In this document: positions 30,800 through 40,487 of the stretch, one piece after another
Layout of the letters: each line of letters opens with the position of its first letter
Numbering within the stretch: position 1 is the first letter of the stretch
DNA from: a virus
DNA: 64,000 nt
Strand: one strand, 5' to 3'
Virus record (IMG/VR): IMGVR_UViG_3300027996_000009
Coordinates: 1 to 64,000 of that record
Program-made: the position numbers and the translations under genes
Notes under the pieces: generated by a model
What the model saw: only the letters and a program-made list of their open reading frames with translations
The model's database searches: none
What the model was told of the DNA's origin: nothing

Positions 30800-30940
30800 C
30801 TACGAGCCTTGAGGCGCTTCCGGGGGATTAGGCTCTGGCTCCACGTAAAGCTCGCAGAACGTGGCGTGGGGCCGTGAGGACATGTCTACACTACAGAAGT
30901 AGCCCCCACAGCCCTCTGTAGCGCAGGGGAAGAACCCCAC
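30800..30940 (-). CDS. tiny cysteine-containing protein (46 aa), easily missed
   Basis: GTG at 30940 lies two bases after the stop of the holin-like gene on the same strand, and the frame runs 46 codons to TAG at 30800-30802. The residues CATEGCGGYFC then FCELYVEPEPNPPE give four cysteines and a clearly protein-like tail. The adjacency and composition support a real gene, perhaps a small metal-binding protein. Confidence 0.6.
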   Translation of the reverse strand: MGFFPCATEGCGGYFCSVDMSSRPHATFCELYVEPEPNPPEAPQGS

Positions 30941-30942
30941 GG

Positions 30943-31284
30943 CTATTCGGTGAGGACTTCTGGCTCAGGGGCCTCATCAGCCTCTACGGCGTCCTCAGCG
31001 TCATCGTCGTCGAGCTCCGCGTTTTCTAGCCTGTGAGCTGACATGGCAAGCTCCACCACCGCTGACTCCACCTTAGCCTTCTCCTTACCGATGTCCGCAG
31101 CACCCTGGCTGAGGATGAAGACGCCAGCGAGTCCAAGGATCGCTTGGACGAGAGTAGCTGTAGCTTCTGGATCGAGTCCGAAGCCGTATTTGTTTGCGAG
31201 GAGGACAGCGGCCGATGCGGCTGCCCCGCCAATAGCTGCGAGTGCCTTCTTGGAGCCGAACAGGCCCTTGAGTGCTTCCTTCAT
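30943..31284 (-). CDS. holin-like membrane protein (113 aa)
   Basis: A short basic N-terminus is followed by two hydrophobic segments (AAIGGAAASAAVLLANKYGFG near 16-36 and LVQAILGLAGVFILSQGAA near 45-63) and a long charged tail rich in Asp and Glu. Two membrane spans with a charged C-terminus fit class II holins. The acidic tail of about 30 residues is unusual. No endolysin was recognised nearby, so lysis function is inferred. Confidence 0.6.
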   Translation of the reverse strand: MKEALKGLFGSKKALAAIGGAAASAAVLLANKYGFGLDPEATATLVQAILGLAGVFILSQGAADIGKEKAKVESAVVELAMSAHRLENAELDDDDAEDAVEADEAPEPEVLTE

Positions 31285-31298
31285 TTGGAGTCTCTCTT

Positions 31299-31757
31299 TC
31301 AGGCCCGACTATACGCTTTTTTACGCCTTTTACGACGCCCTGATGCGCGTATTTGAGTTCTCCGGAGGGCCGCAACTAATAGCGGAACTTCGGCCGAAGC
31401 TACACGCTCATCAAGGTAGAGGAGGTCGAGCTTCTTAGTGGTCTTCACGAGCTTCCCAGAGACCTCCAGAAGCCCCCAGCCGACCGGAACCTCTGATACC
31501 GGGATAATGCCCTTGGGGGCCATAAAATAGCGCTGCTGGCCGATGCCTGGCCCAGAGTTCCGATACCACTTCTTCAGATCCCGGCGGAAATCAGCTTTAG
31601 ACGTCTTACATTCGATTAGGGTCGAATGCTGCCCTCGCCAACCTATCGCGTCCGGAACTTCCCCGCTCTGAGCTTGAGTTTCCGTAAGTACAACAGAGCA
31701 GTTGCGGCCCTTGATTAGCCACTTCTTAGCGATTTTTACTAGGTCGTCGTGGGTCAT
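31299..31757 (-). CDS. PD-(D/E)xK nuclease-like protein (152 aa)
   Basis: GEVPDAIGWR followed by STLIECKTSKADF gives an Asp (EVPDA) and a Glu-x-Lys (ECK) in the spacing of the restriction-endonuclease fold, near residues 33-55, as in MmcB-like and other DNA-repair nucleases. The C-terminus is very basic (RRKRRKKAYSRA). It may process phage or host DNA. There is no ribosome site; a -10-like GATACT and a palindrome lie directly upstream. Confidence 0.68.
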   Translation of the reverse strand: MTHDDLVKIAKKWLIKGRNCSVVLTETQAQSGEVPDAIGWRGQHSTLIECKTSKADFRRDLKKWYRNSGPGIGQQRYFMAPKGIIPVSEVPVGWGLLEVSGKLVKTTKKLDLLYLDERVASAEVPLLVAALRRTQIRASGRRKRRKKAYSRA

Positions 31758-31771
31758 TACTGATATCAGTA
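31758..31771. promoter_or_regulatory. 14-bp perfect palindrome at the start codon
   Basis: TACTGATATCAGTA touches the ATG of the nuclease-like gene. On the reverse strand GATACT overlaps it and could be the -10, making a near-leaderless transcript whose promoter is covered by an operator. Confidence 0.5.
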
Positions 31772-31805
31772 TCCCGCACGACGTAACCTATAACAAGCGA
31801 GTAGT

Positions 31806-34754
31806 TTACTGCACCTGCACAAATGGCTTGCTGAAGCTCACTGATTCGCCATTCTCCATGGCAGCGGCTTCAATCACGACGAAGAATCGCTTATCGCCGG
31901 TTGGTTGGGCGGACAAGGCCGTTCCGAGAATACCGATCTCGGTTGAGGACGCTGGCGGAGTAGCAGCTCCGGTGGAAAATACTGGCACCGCCCCGGACCC
32001 CTCAGCGTAGACCTTGATGTCGTAGGTTACGGTCCCCGTATCAACGCCTTTGACGAAGATGCAAATCTGAGATATCTCGGTTTGAACCGGCGCCAGACGC
32101 CCTACAAATGCGCCATGAACTGCACCAGCAGCAGCCGTCGAGCTCATTTCAAAGAAATACTCGAAGTCTGAAGCGAACAACGGGTAAACCGGCCTCGCGT
32201 CTACAGTTCCAGCAATGTTGCCGAACACTGGATCATCGAGGTAGAAATCGGTGATCGATGCGAACCCGGCGATCGGCACCACGCCAAACGCAAGGGTGGC
32301 GTTAATGGCTGAGTAACCTGCTGCTGCGTTGCCGCCCACAGAAATGTCTCGTGTGATAGCGATCTGGATGACACTGCCAGGTGTCATTAGGCTAGCTGGG
32401 ATTGATCTGATAATGGACGTTCGGTGAGGATCGATATCGGCAGTTACGGTTACGTCGAAATCTACTGAAGAAATTGGGATTACGGCCCCACCGCCAACGT
32501 CTGCGATATTACCCGAAGTGTTCAGGCGAACTGTTCCGCCAGAGGCAGTATCAAGGCCGTATTGGAGCCTCAAGAGTGCGTCACTGTTGCCATCCCAGTT
32601 GTCTGGAACTACGAACCTGGCAGATGCGGCCTGGTCGGTCAAATCTGAGTAGGTGATGACTGGAATGTCAGTCGCGAAGAAATCGTTGCTGGGAGAGGCT
32701 GATCCTGAAACTGGCGTGAAGATATCAACGACCGGCTCCATGAGCCGCGTGCTGACTTGACCTGTATAGCGGAATTGAAACGCCGTGACGCGCCAGCTGC
32801 CTGTGTGAAGGTCAGCGCCATCTCCCCCCAGTCGCTTCACATAAAACTGAATGGTGTCTCCGGGGAGAAAGTTGATCTCTCCTGGGTTTACCAGTACTTT
32901 GATTACGCTGCGGGTTAGGTCGGTAGTAGCAGGTACGACCAGATTGGCGGTTGCAGCTGGGAAAGTTACAGTATCGACGGTGCCGGTCGACGATCTGATG
33001 ATCTTAGCTGTCGTCTCTAGCACGATGTCCTGGGCTACGGCCGTAGTCATCTGGTAGGACGCCAGGAGCTCCATGTCCCCGCCGTCGTAGTCTGCAGGGA
33101 CTACGAAGTCGAATAGTTGTCCTGTGGTGATGACGTCAACGTAGTCCTGAACCGGGACATCAGCAGAAATGAAGCCTGCTGTGGGTGCGGTGACTCCTAG
33201 GATATCTCTAGTAGTAAGCACACCGTGCGAGACAAGCCCTGTAGGGCTGATGGGCGCTCCCGTGGCTGTGAGTTCACCGCTGACATTGAAAGCGATAGAG
33301 GTAGTGTCAACTCTCACTTCTGCGATTGCATTAGTCGGACCGCCGGTGATCAACAGACCCTTGTCAGAGTCCATCGTCACCTTGCCAGCTACCGCACCCC
33401 CAGAGCCAGATGTCGAGAAGGCGATTGCTCCTCCAGCTATTGTGAGCTGTCCGCCACCGTCGAAGGTAATTGAGGAGGTATCAACGCGAACTCTAGCGAT
33501 GCCGCCACCAACGACCTCAAGTCCGAAGTCTTCATCGAACGTGGATTGCCCTACGACGAGTCCACCGGGACCAGAGGTGGCCAGGGAGACGGCTCCAGCA
33601 CTTAGCTGCCAGGTCCCGGCATCCTCATTCCACACGAAGGCGCTATCCTCAGCACGGACGAGGTGAGTATCGTTTGGCTGCAGCGCTGAGGTAATACGAC
33701 CGAGCCCGAAGTTAGCCGTTGTTGGGTCAGCGGGTACTACCTGAATGCTGGTCCCATCCCGGTAGTCTGTGTCGCCGCCGAAATCGACAAACTGAGCATC
33801 TGCTGGGGTGGCAAACACTCCGTAGAGCCTGTCGGCGGTAACGGCGGTAGGGACCTGGCGGTAAACGATTACGACATCACCGGTGCCTGAGTTGATTCCT
33901 TGAAGAGTACTGGCGTAGAAGATTGCTGCCCATGCGGTCGAATCAGTGTTGATACGGGCCGCAAGATCAGTCATCGAATCAAGCGCCGACGCACCTATCG
34001 CTGGAGCGAAGGCCCCAGAACCGCCTGCAAATGTCCAGGTTTCGGTGGTTCCTCCGTCTGAGAGAACAAACGTATCGCCGATTTGTGCTGTATTGACCAG
34101 GTAGAACGCACCACCGTTAGAGACTGCGTTGTTAACGCTGTCGAGCTGGTTCGCTGAGAGCAAAGTCTCTTTCCAGCTAGCTCCGCCAGATACGGCTACA
34201 TCGACGTAGGCTTTGGAGGCTGCCGCCGTAGGCCCACTAGGAGTCACCGGGAGACCGAGCACCTCTTTACCCGAGCCCATGAGAATGTCGTCAATGGCGA
34301 CAATCTCGCCCCTGGTGACATCAGAAGTCGATTGGAGTGATAGGTCCTCGTTGGCAGCAGAGCCACCGATTAGTACCTGTCCACCCGCACGGCCCGCAAG
34401 GATCCCATACTGAGTGTGAACATCGCCAACGGTCAGGCTGCTGAGACCGTTGTGATCAACCGCTCCGCCCTCCGCCGGGGATGAGTGGTCGTGTTGGGCG
34501 TTGGTGAAATCGGTGATCGTAGGAGTAGGCAGAGTCTTGTTCGAGAGGGTCTGCGCTAGGTTCTCGTAGACGACCGCGTCGTTAGCAGTTGGGTCCTTAA
34601 ATGTGATGTCGCGGTCAGTTACCGCTGGCTCAACCCAGATGAGATTGATGGCACGAGTAGCCGCCAGGTCCAACAGGCGGACGCGTGTGGCTATTTGCGG
34701 ATCATCTAGAGTCTGGTCACTCTGGAGACGTAGTACCTGCTTCGTGGCTGCCAT
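31806..34754 (-). CDS. large fibre/adhesin protein (982 aa)
   Basis: Repetitive and rich in Gly, Thr, Ser, Val and Ala. An N-terminal part (TVGDVHTQYGILAGRAGGQVLIGG, GLPVTPSGPTAAASKAYVDVAV) resembles phage fibre segments, where the VDVAV-type motif precedes shaft repeats. In the middle, the unit GPGGLVVGQSTFDEDFGLEVVGGGIARVRVDTSSITFDG is repeated with changes. The C-terminal half alternates strand-rich domains. It is the last large gene of the reverse fibre block. Confidence 0.72.
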   Translation of the reverse strand: MAATKQVLRLQSDQTLDDPQIATRVRLLDLAATRAINLIWVEPAVTDRDITFKDPTANDAVVYENLAQTLSNKTLPTPTITDFTNAQHDHSSPAEGGAVDHNGLSSLTVGDVHTQYGILAGRAGGQVLIGGSAANEDLSLQSTSDVTRGEIVAIDDILMGSGKEVLGLPVTPSGPTAAASKAYVDVAVSGGASWKETLLSANQLDSVNNAVSNGGAFYLVNTAQIGDTFVLSDGGTTETWTFAGGSGAFAPAIGASALDSMTDLAARINTDSTAWAAIFYASTLQGINSGTGDVVIVYRQVPTAVTADRLYGVFATPADAQFVDFGGDTDYRDGTSIQVVPADPTTANFGLGRITSALQPNDTHLVRAEDSAFVWNEDAGTWQLSAGAVSLATSGPGGLVVGQSTFDEDFGLEVVGGGIARVRVDTSSITFDGGGQLTIAGGAIAFSTSGSGGAVAGKVTMDSDKGLLITGGPTNAIAEVRVDTTSIAFNVSGELTATGAPISPTGLVSHGVLTTRDILGVTAPTAGFISADVPVQDYVDVITTGQLFDFVVPADYDGGDMELLASYQMTTAVAQDIVLETTAKIIRSSTGTVDTVTFPAATANLVVPATTDLTRSVIKVLVNPGEINFLPGDTIQFYVKRLGGDGADLHTGSWRVTAFQFRYTGQVSTRLMEPVVDIFTPVSGSASPSNDFFATDIPVITYSDLTDQAASARFVVPDNWDGNSDALLRLQYGLDTASGGTVRLNTSGNIADVGGGAVIPISSVDFDVTVTADIDPHRTSIIRSIPASLMTPGSVIQIAITRDISVGGNAAAGYSAINATLAFGVVPIAGFASITDFYLDDPVFGNIAGTVDARPVYPLFASDFEYFFEMSSTAAAGAVHGAFVGRLAPVQTEISQICIFVKGVDTGTVTYDIKVYAEGSGAVPVFSTGAATPPASSTEIGILGTALSAQPTGDKRFFVVIEAAAMENGESVSFSKPFVQVQ

Positions 34755-35032
34755 TAGATGACCTCGCTCGCTTCGATGCCGGGCATCTTGTAGGTAACGA
34801 TGCCCTCGTTGAGGTTAATCGTAACGTCCTTAGCCTCGCGCGGAACTCCCATTCTGGTCGTTACTGCATCGCCCGCTGCCTCTGAAATGGCGCTAGACTG
34901 TTCCCACTCCACCCTGGCGAGTTCGGCCTTCTTTTTCTGGACCTCAGCAGCAAGTGCTAGCCGAATCAGATGATGCTTGTCGGAAGTTGGGAGTTCAAGA
35001 GTTTTGACCCCAGGTGTAGTGTCTACTGCCAT
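34754..35032 (-). CDS. small protein with helical centre (92 aa)
   Basis: A helical segment at about 18-55 (KHHLIRLALAAEVQKKKAELARVEWEQSSAISEAAG) is followed by a short strand-rich end (VTINLNEGIVTYKMPG). Its stop overlaps the start of the large adhesin by one base. A fibre connector or chaperone is possible. No family recognised. Confidence 0.6.
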   Translation of the reverse strand: MAVDTTPGVKTLELPTSDKHHLIRLALAAEVQKKKAELARVEWEQSSAISEAAGDAVTTRMGVPREAKDVTINLNEGIVTYKMPGIEASEVI

Positions 35033-35045
35033 GTCCCATCCTTAC

Positions 35046-35064
35046 GCATCATAGGATTCTATCA
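35046..35064 (-). promoter_or_regulatory. extended -10 promoter inside the fibre block
   Basis: On the reverse strand TGA-TAGAAT (-10 at 35056-35061) is followed by TGATGC at 35046-35051, then by the gene at 35032. The upstream context TGAGTCTGATAGAAT also occurs at the 50394 promoter. Confidence 0.6.
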
Positions 35065-35089
35065 GACTCACCCACCTTCTTCGATACTT

Positions 35090-35179
35090 CTATTCGTCCA
35101 CTTCAATCCCGTAGATGACAATAGTGGCCCAAGTCCCGTCGAACTCGACAGGGCCACCGAGGTGGACCTGCATATACAT
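35090..35179 (-). CDS. possible 29-aa protein
   Basis: ATG at 35179 opens a 29-codon frame ending at TAG 35090-35092. The sequence (HLGGPVEFDGTWATIVIYG) alternates polar and hydrophobic residues like a real strand-rich peptide, and it fills an otherwise empty gap. A tiny frame just upstream ends by overlapping its start (TGATG). The short length keeps the call tentative. Confidence 0.35.
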   Translation of the reverse strand: MYMQVHLGGPVEFDGTWATIVIYGIEVDE

Positions 35180-35219
35180 CAGCTGGCTGGAAAGTAGGGG
35201 AATCGAGGACGCATAGCAT

Positions 35220-35810
35220 CTAGGTTAAATATGGTGCTGCGGCGGCTTCCGCGCTTGCTTCGTCCGGTGCCGCGGCAACGGCAGCAAGGTAGGTTTCAGC
35301 CAGATTACGTTCCGTCAGAACAGCCAGCGAGATCGTTCCAAGTGCCCCTGTGAGGTCGGCGCTGCTCACCAAGTCATACGACCCCGCGTGGTCTGCCGTG
35401 TGGGTCGTGAACGGATAGGTTATGAGCCCGCGCGAGTCGAGCATTGCCAGCTTGGACCAATTATCTTGGTCAGCAGTCGAACAGCCGAACATCAGGCCAG
35501 AGGCAGGTGGATACTCTGCCAGGATTACAGTCGCTAGCCGCTTCTCTCGTTTTCTTGTGATCGAGTCCAAGATCGGTTCGCGCCAGAGAGGGTAATGACT
35601 TGCCGGGAGCGCGAGGAAGGTCGCTTCCTCTGCGGGGCTGAGCGCGGAAACGAACCATGTGTCTATGATGTCGCCCTCGGTGGATACGCCGCCCGCCTCA
35701 TGGTCAATCGGGCTGGTGATTGAAAAGCCCACCTCAGCGACCCAGCCGTCCGAGTCGAACGATCCGCCAAAGTCGGCTGCGAGGCTCAGGGTATATTTTG
35801 TCGCGGGCAC
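35220..35810 (-). CDS. tail-fibre-associated protein (196 aa)
   Basis: Starts at GTG 35810, overlapping the stop of the upstream fibre gene (TAGTG). A strand-rich N-terminal half and a helical Ala/Glu-rich C-terminus (RNLAETYLAAVAAAPDEASAEAAAAPYL) recall small proteins encoded after phage fibres that cap or assist folding. That likeness is in layout only. Confidence 0.55.
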   Translation of the reverse strand: MPATKYTLSLAADFGGSFDSDGWVAEVGFSITSPIDHEAGGVSTEGDIIDTWFVSALSPAEEATFLALPASHYPLWREPILDSITRKREKRLATVILAEYPPASGLMFGCSTADQDNWSKLAMLDSRGLITYPFTTHTADHAGSYDLVSSADLTGALGTISLAVLTERNLAETYLAAVAAAPDEASAEAAAAPYLT

Positions 35811-37498
35811 TAGGCCACCCTCCAGATTTCCACGTGCGCGTTGCGAATACTCGCCGTGTTGCCGCCCTGCTGGCGATACTGAAGCTCGAACGTTTTTGCC
35901 GCGCCAGAAAACACGACCTCAGCAAACCCCGCCGTGGTCATTCGATCCAGTATGTCTTTCGGCTCGTTTCTCGACCCGTTCGCGCCGCTTCCCGCAGGGT
36001 CGGCCCCGAGAGTGACGCCGTCAGTGGTGTTTCGCAGCCGGCACTCGACCTGGTCTCTAGTATTGGATTGGCCTACAAGCGCACACCAGCCGACCCGGTA
36101 TGTGCCCGTCAGAGAAGGCGTAGTCATGGTGATCTTTGTCTGAAACGTCGTGCTCGTCGTGGTGGACAAGGCTACCGAAACCGCCGTCTGGTAGTCCCGA
36201 CCGAATAGCGCGGCTGGCGTGATCTCCGCTACACCTCCACCCCCGTCAGCTACCGCGCAGTCAATGAAATTAAGTGTCCCGTGCGGTCCACCGCTGACCG
36301 TTACTCCGTCGTCTTGGACGATGACATTGCTGCCGGAGCCCGTTGCACCCGTTGCGCCTGTTGCGCCTGTTGCGCCATTCGCGCCGATAGCGTGAATCAT
36401 TACGCGGACGCTGTTTGGTGCGGTGTCTAGCTGACTGGACCCCATCACGACCTGTGCCCTGATCCGTATCACCTCCGTAGCGGCAAGGGTCAGGATCGCC
36501 ATTCCGTGGCTCCCATTGTCGTCTTGATTGGAGTCATGGAAAAGCCTGGACCGGGTGCCGCCTTGCTCGACGCCATTGACCTCAATCCACATTTCTGCGG
36601 TGAGGTCGTTTGCTGACGCCTCCGCTGTAGAACAGTCGTAGTCAATGCGATAGTCGCCAGCAGTGTTACAGGTGATCTCCCCATTCACATTCTTACTGAA
36701 TGCGGCGTCGGTCTGGCGGGTCGTGTCCAGCGGCAGGGTGCTGGCGCTCGTGGTGATCCCGGCATAAGCCACCGCATGGTAGAAATCCACGTAGATAGCA
36801 GGGACGGGTGCTATGTCCGCAACGCCAGTCCCGGCGTCTGTCGCAGTCAGGCCAACGAAATTCAGCGTCGAGTGCGGCCCACCACTGACGATGCTGCCAT
36901 CCTCTTCAACGACAATAGTCGAGCCACCACCACCGCCAGGCAGACTGCCAATGGTGACTCGCTTCTTCGCATTGGCTGCCGCCGAGTCCTCGATCAGGAG
37001 AACATCGGCAGAAACCGGCGTGCCCTTCAAAGTCACAGCCGCAATCTCACCAGCTGTGTTGTCGTGAATCGCAGCTTGCACCGTGGTGTTATTGTCGACC
37101 TCTGTATCAAAGTCCGAAATGGTGCTCGCCGTCTGAGTGCCCGTATGGTTACCTCTGGCGAAAGTATCGGCAGCCACGGTTGTTGGATCGTAGACATCAG
37201 CAGTCATCGCAGTGCCGCCTGATAGCACTGCTGTATTCTCTGGGGTAGGGATGCTGCTGAAGACGTAGTCCGTGTCGATGATTACGATGTTGCCTGTCTG
37301 TGCAGTCCCAAAGGTAACGACCACCTCGTTACGAGGATCTGCCGGGTTTGGGTACGCAGACTCGATTAGGTCGTTGCGAGCTACTTCACCGATGCGGACA
37401 GAGATGGCAACCTGGAGGCGATCCAAACCATGCACCACAGTCACACTAGTTTGGGATACGAATGCCTTTTCGTGTAGCTTGTAGAAATTGCCCGCCAT
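35810..37498 (-). CDS. tail fibre with collagen-like segment and C-terminal head domain (562 aa)
   Basis: The N-terminal ~95 residues form a mixed attachment domain. The phrase VEEDGSIVSGGPHSTLNFVGL recurs near residue 390 as VQDDGVTVSGGPHGTLNFIDC, so a ~190-residue unit is partly duplicated. Between the units lies a short GATGATGATGATG collagen-like run. Each unit ends in a strand-rich C1q/TNF-like domain. The last one (GTYRVGWCALVG, TFELQYRQQ) matches the protein at 44433. Probably trimeric and receptor-facing. Confidence 0.75.
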   Translation of the reverse strand: MAGNFYKLHEKAFVSQTSVTVVHGLDRLQVAISVRIGEVARNDLIESAYPNPADPRNEVVVTFGTAQTGNIVIIDTDYVFSSIPTPENTAVLSGGTAMTADVYDPTTVAADTFARGNHTGTQTASTISDFDTEVDNNTTVQAAIHDNTAGEIAAVTLKGTPVSADVLLIEDSAAANAKKRVTIGSLPGGGGGSTIVVEEDGSIVSGGPHSTLNFVGLTATDAGTGVADIAPVPAIYVDFYHAVAYAGITTSASTLPLDTTRQTDAAFSKNVNGEITCNTAGDYRIDYDCSTAEASANDLTAEMWIEVNGVEQGGTRSRLFHDSNQDDNGSHGMAILTLAATEVIRIRAQVVMGSSQLDTAPNSVRVMIHAIGANGATGATGATGATGSGSNVIVQDDGVTVSGGPHGTLNFIDCAVADGGGGVAEITPAALFGRDYQTAVSVALSTTTSTTFQTKITMTTPSLTGTYRVGWCALVGQSNTRDQVECRLRNTTDGVTLGADPAGSGANGSRNEPKDILDRMTTAGFAEVVFSGAAKTFELQYRQQGGNTASIRNAHVEIWRVA

Positions 37499-40045
37499 TT
37501 ACAGTGTCTCTCCGTCAGTGAACATTACACCTTCAATGATCATCGCAATGATCGCAATGTTCTGGTTCGGAGTGCCGTCATTGTCTAGCTCCATCCGGAC
37601 CAGGATCACATCTTCGGCATAATAGCCTGCGATGGGGTACGGCCCGAAATCAGCTTTGTAAAGGGTGTCTGCGGGCCAGACGGTTCCTATCAGTGACGAG
37701 TCGAACGTGTAAGAGATAGCCGCTTTCGCTATAGTCGTCTCGGTGTCAGCAATAGCTCGCGGGACAGGCACTTTGCCTCCTGCTGAATCAGCCACCGTGT
37801 TGAATGCCGTTTGCACAGGTATCGCAGACACAAACCCAATGACCGGAGCAGATAGTGTTCCTCCAGGTTGCATGGCAAAAACAATCTCAACCCTTAAAGG
37901 GAATGCTGTGCAGATGCCGCCAGGTAGCGCGAACTGCGCGTATATCGCGTCGCCATTCGAATTCATCAAGCTGTTTGGGGAGTTGTGCGTCCACTCAGTA
38001 GGGATTCCACCCGTACCTACATCAAAGTTCGCGGATACCACTGTCCCAGTTTCCCCGAAGACGTTCCCGGCAGACACTAAGGTCTGCCGCCAGGAAGACA
38101 GGCCGAGCGCACGCCTACGCCCCAGGGGTGAATACATCACATGGGACGGAGTGAGCCACAGTCGCTCAAATGTCGGAGCCGTGGTTAGTGTCGTCGCTAC
38201 CCGCAGACGGACCCAGTAGGCAGTCGTACCATCGACTGCAATCACTGCCTGAGTCGTCGTGGCGTCGATACCGTACTGGATGATCTCTTCTGATGCTGCC
38301 CGCAGAAACAGCGCATCAGCATAACGATATGTCTCGACCAAGCTGGACGCCATGACGCCAACCGCAACCCATGCGGCACCATCCCAAATCTCAACAGCGT
38401 AGGAGCCGCCCACGCCTGCCGTCACCTGTGAAGTGAATAGCCCCCAATGCTTCATTTCGGTGCCCGCAGGCAGCGTCCTGGTGCTCGCGACGTAGATACA
38501 GTGATTTGCCGTCAAGCCCTGGAACGACACCGTGGACCCGCTACGGGATTGCGCCGCTGCCGTAGCGTCCGTCAGGTTGCCTCCGAGGGTCGTGCTGGTC
38601 GCGGTGCCGTCACTTGTGACGACCTTGATCCCATCCGAATACGACGACCCCTCACCGACCATCAGGCCAGACCCAAGCTCCGGGAACCCAGTCACAAGGG
38701 CCGAGCCGACCACTCTGGACTCTGCGTTCCGAACATCTGTTTCAGGCTGGTGAAACGACGCAGACAGCTTCATCTCGGCTATAGCCGCCGAAGGGAACGA
38801 GAACAGCGGCTGGATGTCGGTGCCGGTCACTGTGATGGTCGTGCCCACACCTGTCAGCGCCGGGTCCACTAGGAGCGTGGAGACTGTCGTAGCAATACGA
38901 CCGCCTTCAATAACTACGGTGATTCCATCAGCTGCGATATGCCCGCCGATTGGTGCCGCCCCCCAGTTTGGTGAGTAGATAATCGCGGTGGCTGTGCCTT
39001 CGATGTGCAAGCAATCAACGGCATTGCTGCTCTCGATGTTGACCCCTTGGCCTTGGAACTTTCCCGTTCCTTGCACCAGAACTACGTCGTCAATCGTGCC
39101 CGCAGACTGTGGAACATGCACATCATCCAAGGCAAGCACTGCCGCATCAACGCGAAGCAGAGCAGCCATGCCGCCTCCCTCGCATCGGACGTTGCCCCCA
39201 ACGATCTTCCCGGTCCCCGTCTTGTAGATGCCAGTTCCTTTGCCGGTCGCTCCATTACCTCGGAGATCCAAGTCATACAGCGTGCCGGTGCCTGCTGAGT
39301 GCTTAATCCCCGCATAGATCGGGGATGCCGAAACCGGAGCCGGGAGGGTGAGTCGGAAGCCCTGTAATAGGCTCCCACTAGACAACGTGAAGATGTCAGC
39401 CGTTGCACTTGCGTCACCGACAATGGTGGTCAGCAACCCGTCTCCGATGCAAGCTACGCCAGTCGGGACAGTGAGTCCAGATTCGACATAGGTGCCTCCT
39501 CTGACGCGCACCGTATCCCCACTCACTGCCACAGCAAATGCTGCGCTGATGGTTAGAAATGGCAAGTCTTGACGAGCGGTTGTTCCGGTGCCGTCATTGC
39601 CGTCTTTGGCTACCCAGACGGTATTGGCTGTGTCGATGTTGCCGCTGCCACCACCACCAACAGTGACCCAAGCCCCTCCAGAGCGGACCTGATACTCGCC
39701 AAGGTCTGTGTCGTAGATCGACATACCGTTGGCGGCGACAAGCTGACCCTTCTGCGCTGTGGTGACCGAGACTGCCTGAGGAGCAGACCCAGTCGTAGCG
39801 CCAGACGGCGCGTGGCCGATCACGAGCCCGGTTCCGTCGTCCGGTCCTCGGAGCGCGTCTGCAATCGTGACAGGCGTCCCAGCGGAGCCAATCGTGATCG
39901 CGGTCGTAAAGGCGTCAGTATAGAGAGCGGCGGTTCCAGCGGCCGTACGTACCAATCCAGAGATGGCGACGGTATCGTTCGCCTCATCAGCCGACGTTAG
40001 GTGTCCCTTGCCGGTTTGTCTCTTTAGGATGGTGATTGACGGCAC
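37499..40045 (-). CDS. tail spike/fibre with beta-helix segment (848 aa)
   Basis: The N-terminal ~60 residues (ITILKRQTGKGHLTSADEAN...AFTTAITIGSAG) match those of the fibre at 41242, a shared attachment module. Near residue 145 VWVAKDGNDGTGTTARQDLPFLTISAAFAVAVSGDTVRVRGGTY starts a right-handed beta-helix of the DUF1565/pectate-lyase-like type, extending to about 380. Strand-rich domains follow. Spikes of this fold often bind or cut polysaccharides, but no catalytic site could be assigned. Confidence 0.75.
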   Translation of the reverse strand: MPSITILKRQTGKGHLTSADEANDTVAISGLVRTAAGTAALYTDAFTTAITIGSAGTPVTIADALRGPDDGTGLVIGHAPSGATTGSAPQAVSVTTAQKGQLVAANGMSIYDTDLGEYQVRSGGAWVTVGGGGSGNIDTANTVWVAKDGNDGTGTTARQDLPFLTISAAFAVAVSGDTVRVRGGTYVESGLTVPTGVACIGDGLLTTIVGDASATADIFTLSSGSLLQGFRLTLPAPVSASPIYAGIKHSAGTGTLYDLDLRGNGATGKGTGIYKTGTGKIVGGNVRCEGGGMAALLRVDAAVLALDDVHVPQSAGTIDDVVLVQGTGKFQGQGVNIESSNAVDCLHIEGTATAIIYSPNWGAAPIGGHIAADGITVVIEGGRIATTVSTLLVDPALTGVGTTITVTGTDIQPLFSFPSAAIAEMKLSASFHQPETDVRNAESRVVGSALVTGFPELGSGLMVGEGSSYSDGIKVVTSDGTATSTTLGGNLTDATAAAQSRSGSTVSFQGLTANHCIYVASTRTLPAGTEMKHWGLFTSQVTAGVGGSYAVEIWDGAAWVAVGVMASSLVETYRYADALFLRAASEEIIQYGIDATTTQAVIAVDGTTAYWVRLRVATTLTTAPTFERLWLTPSHVMYSPLGRRRALGLSSWRQTLVSAGNVFGETGTVVSANFDVGTGGIPTEWTHNSPNSLMNSNGDAIYAQFALPGGICTAFPLRVEIVFAMQPGGTLSAPVIGFVSAIPVQTAFNTVADSAGGKVPVPRAIADTETTIAKAAISYTFDSSLIGTVWPADTLYKADFGPYPIAGYYAEDVILVRMELDNDGTPNQNIAIIAMIIEGVMFTDGETL

Positions 40046-40061
40046 GTAACAGCCTCAGACC

Positions 40062-40487
40062 TTACTTCTGTTCTTCGGACCTTGCGACGAGCCAGTAAAC
40101 CTCTCCCGTTTTGGGATCCTTCTTGAGCTGTCGTCCTACGACGAGGCCGTAGTCCTCGCGCAGCTTGGTGTTCGCGTCGTTGACCTCGGTCCGCTTTGTC
40201 TCCAGAGCCTTCAGGTCGTTGTCGTGGACCTTCTGACGAAGCGCGATGATCAGCTGATCCTTCTTGATGATGAGCTGTTCCTGCTCAAGGAGCTTCTGCC
40301 GGAGCTCGCAGTTGTCCGCACGAGCCTCATGTAGCTGGCCAGCCTCCCACGCAGCATCGGTAGCAGGAACCCTCTCGAATTCTGGAGTCGGCTGAGAGGG
40401 CTTACTGACCCCTCCGAGTCCCTCGTTGTTGGCTGCGCCATTGATTCGATTCTTCACTGATGTCCTCTTGCGCTTGCGCTTCGACAT
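40062..40487 (-). CDS. coiled-coil protein (141 aa)
   Basis: A very basic N-terminus (MSKRKRKRTSVKNR), then a coiled coil from about residue 45 to 110 (ELRQKLLEQEQLIIKKDQLIIALRQKVHDNDLKALETKRTEV) and a short folded end. A structural or DNA-associated role is possible. It is read from the twin promoter just upstream. Confidence 0.65.
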   Translation of the reverse strand: MSKRKRKRTSVKNRINGAANNEGLGGVSKPSQPTPEFERVPATDAAWEAGQLHEARADNCELRQKLLEQEQLIIKKDQLIIALRQKVHDNDLKALETKRTEVNDANTKLREDYGLVVGRQLKKDPKTGEVYWLVARSEEQK

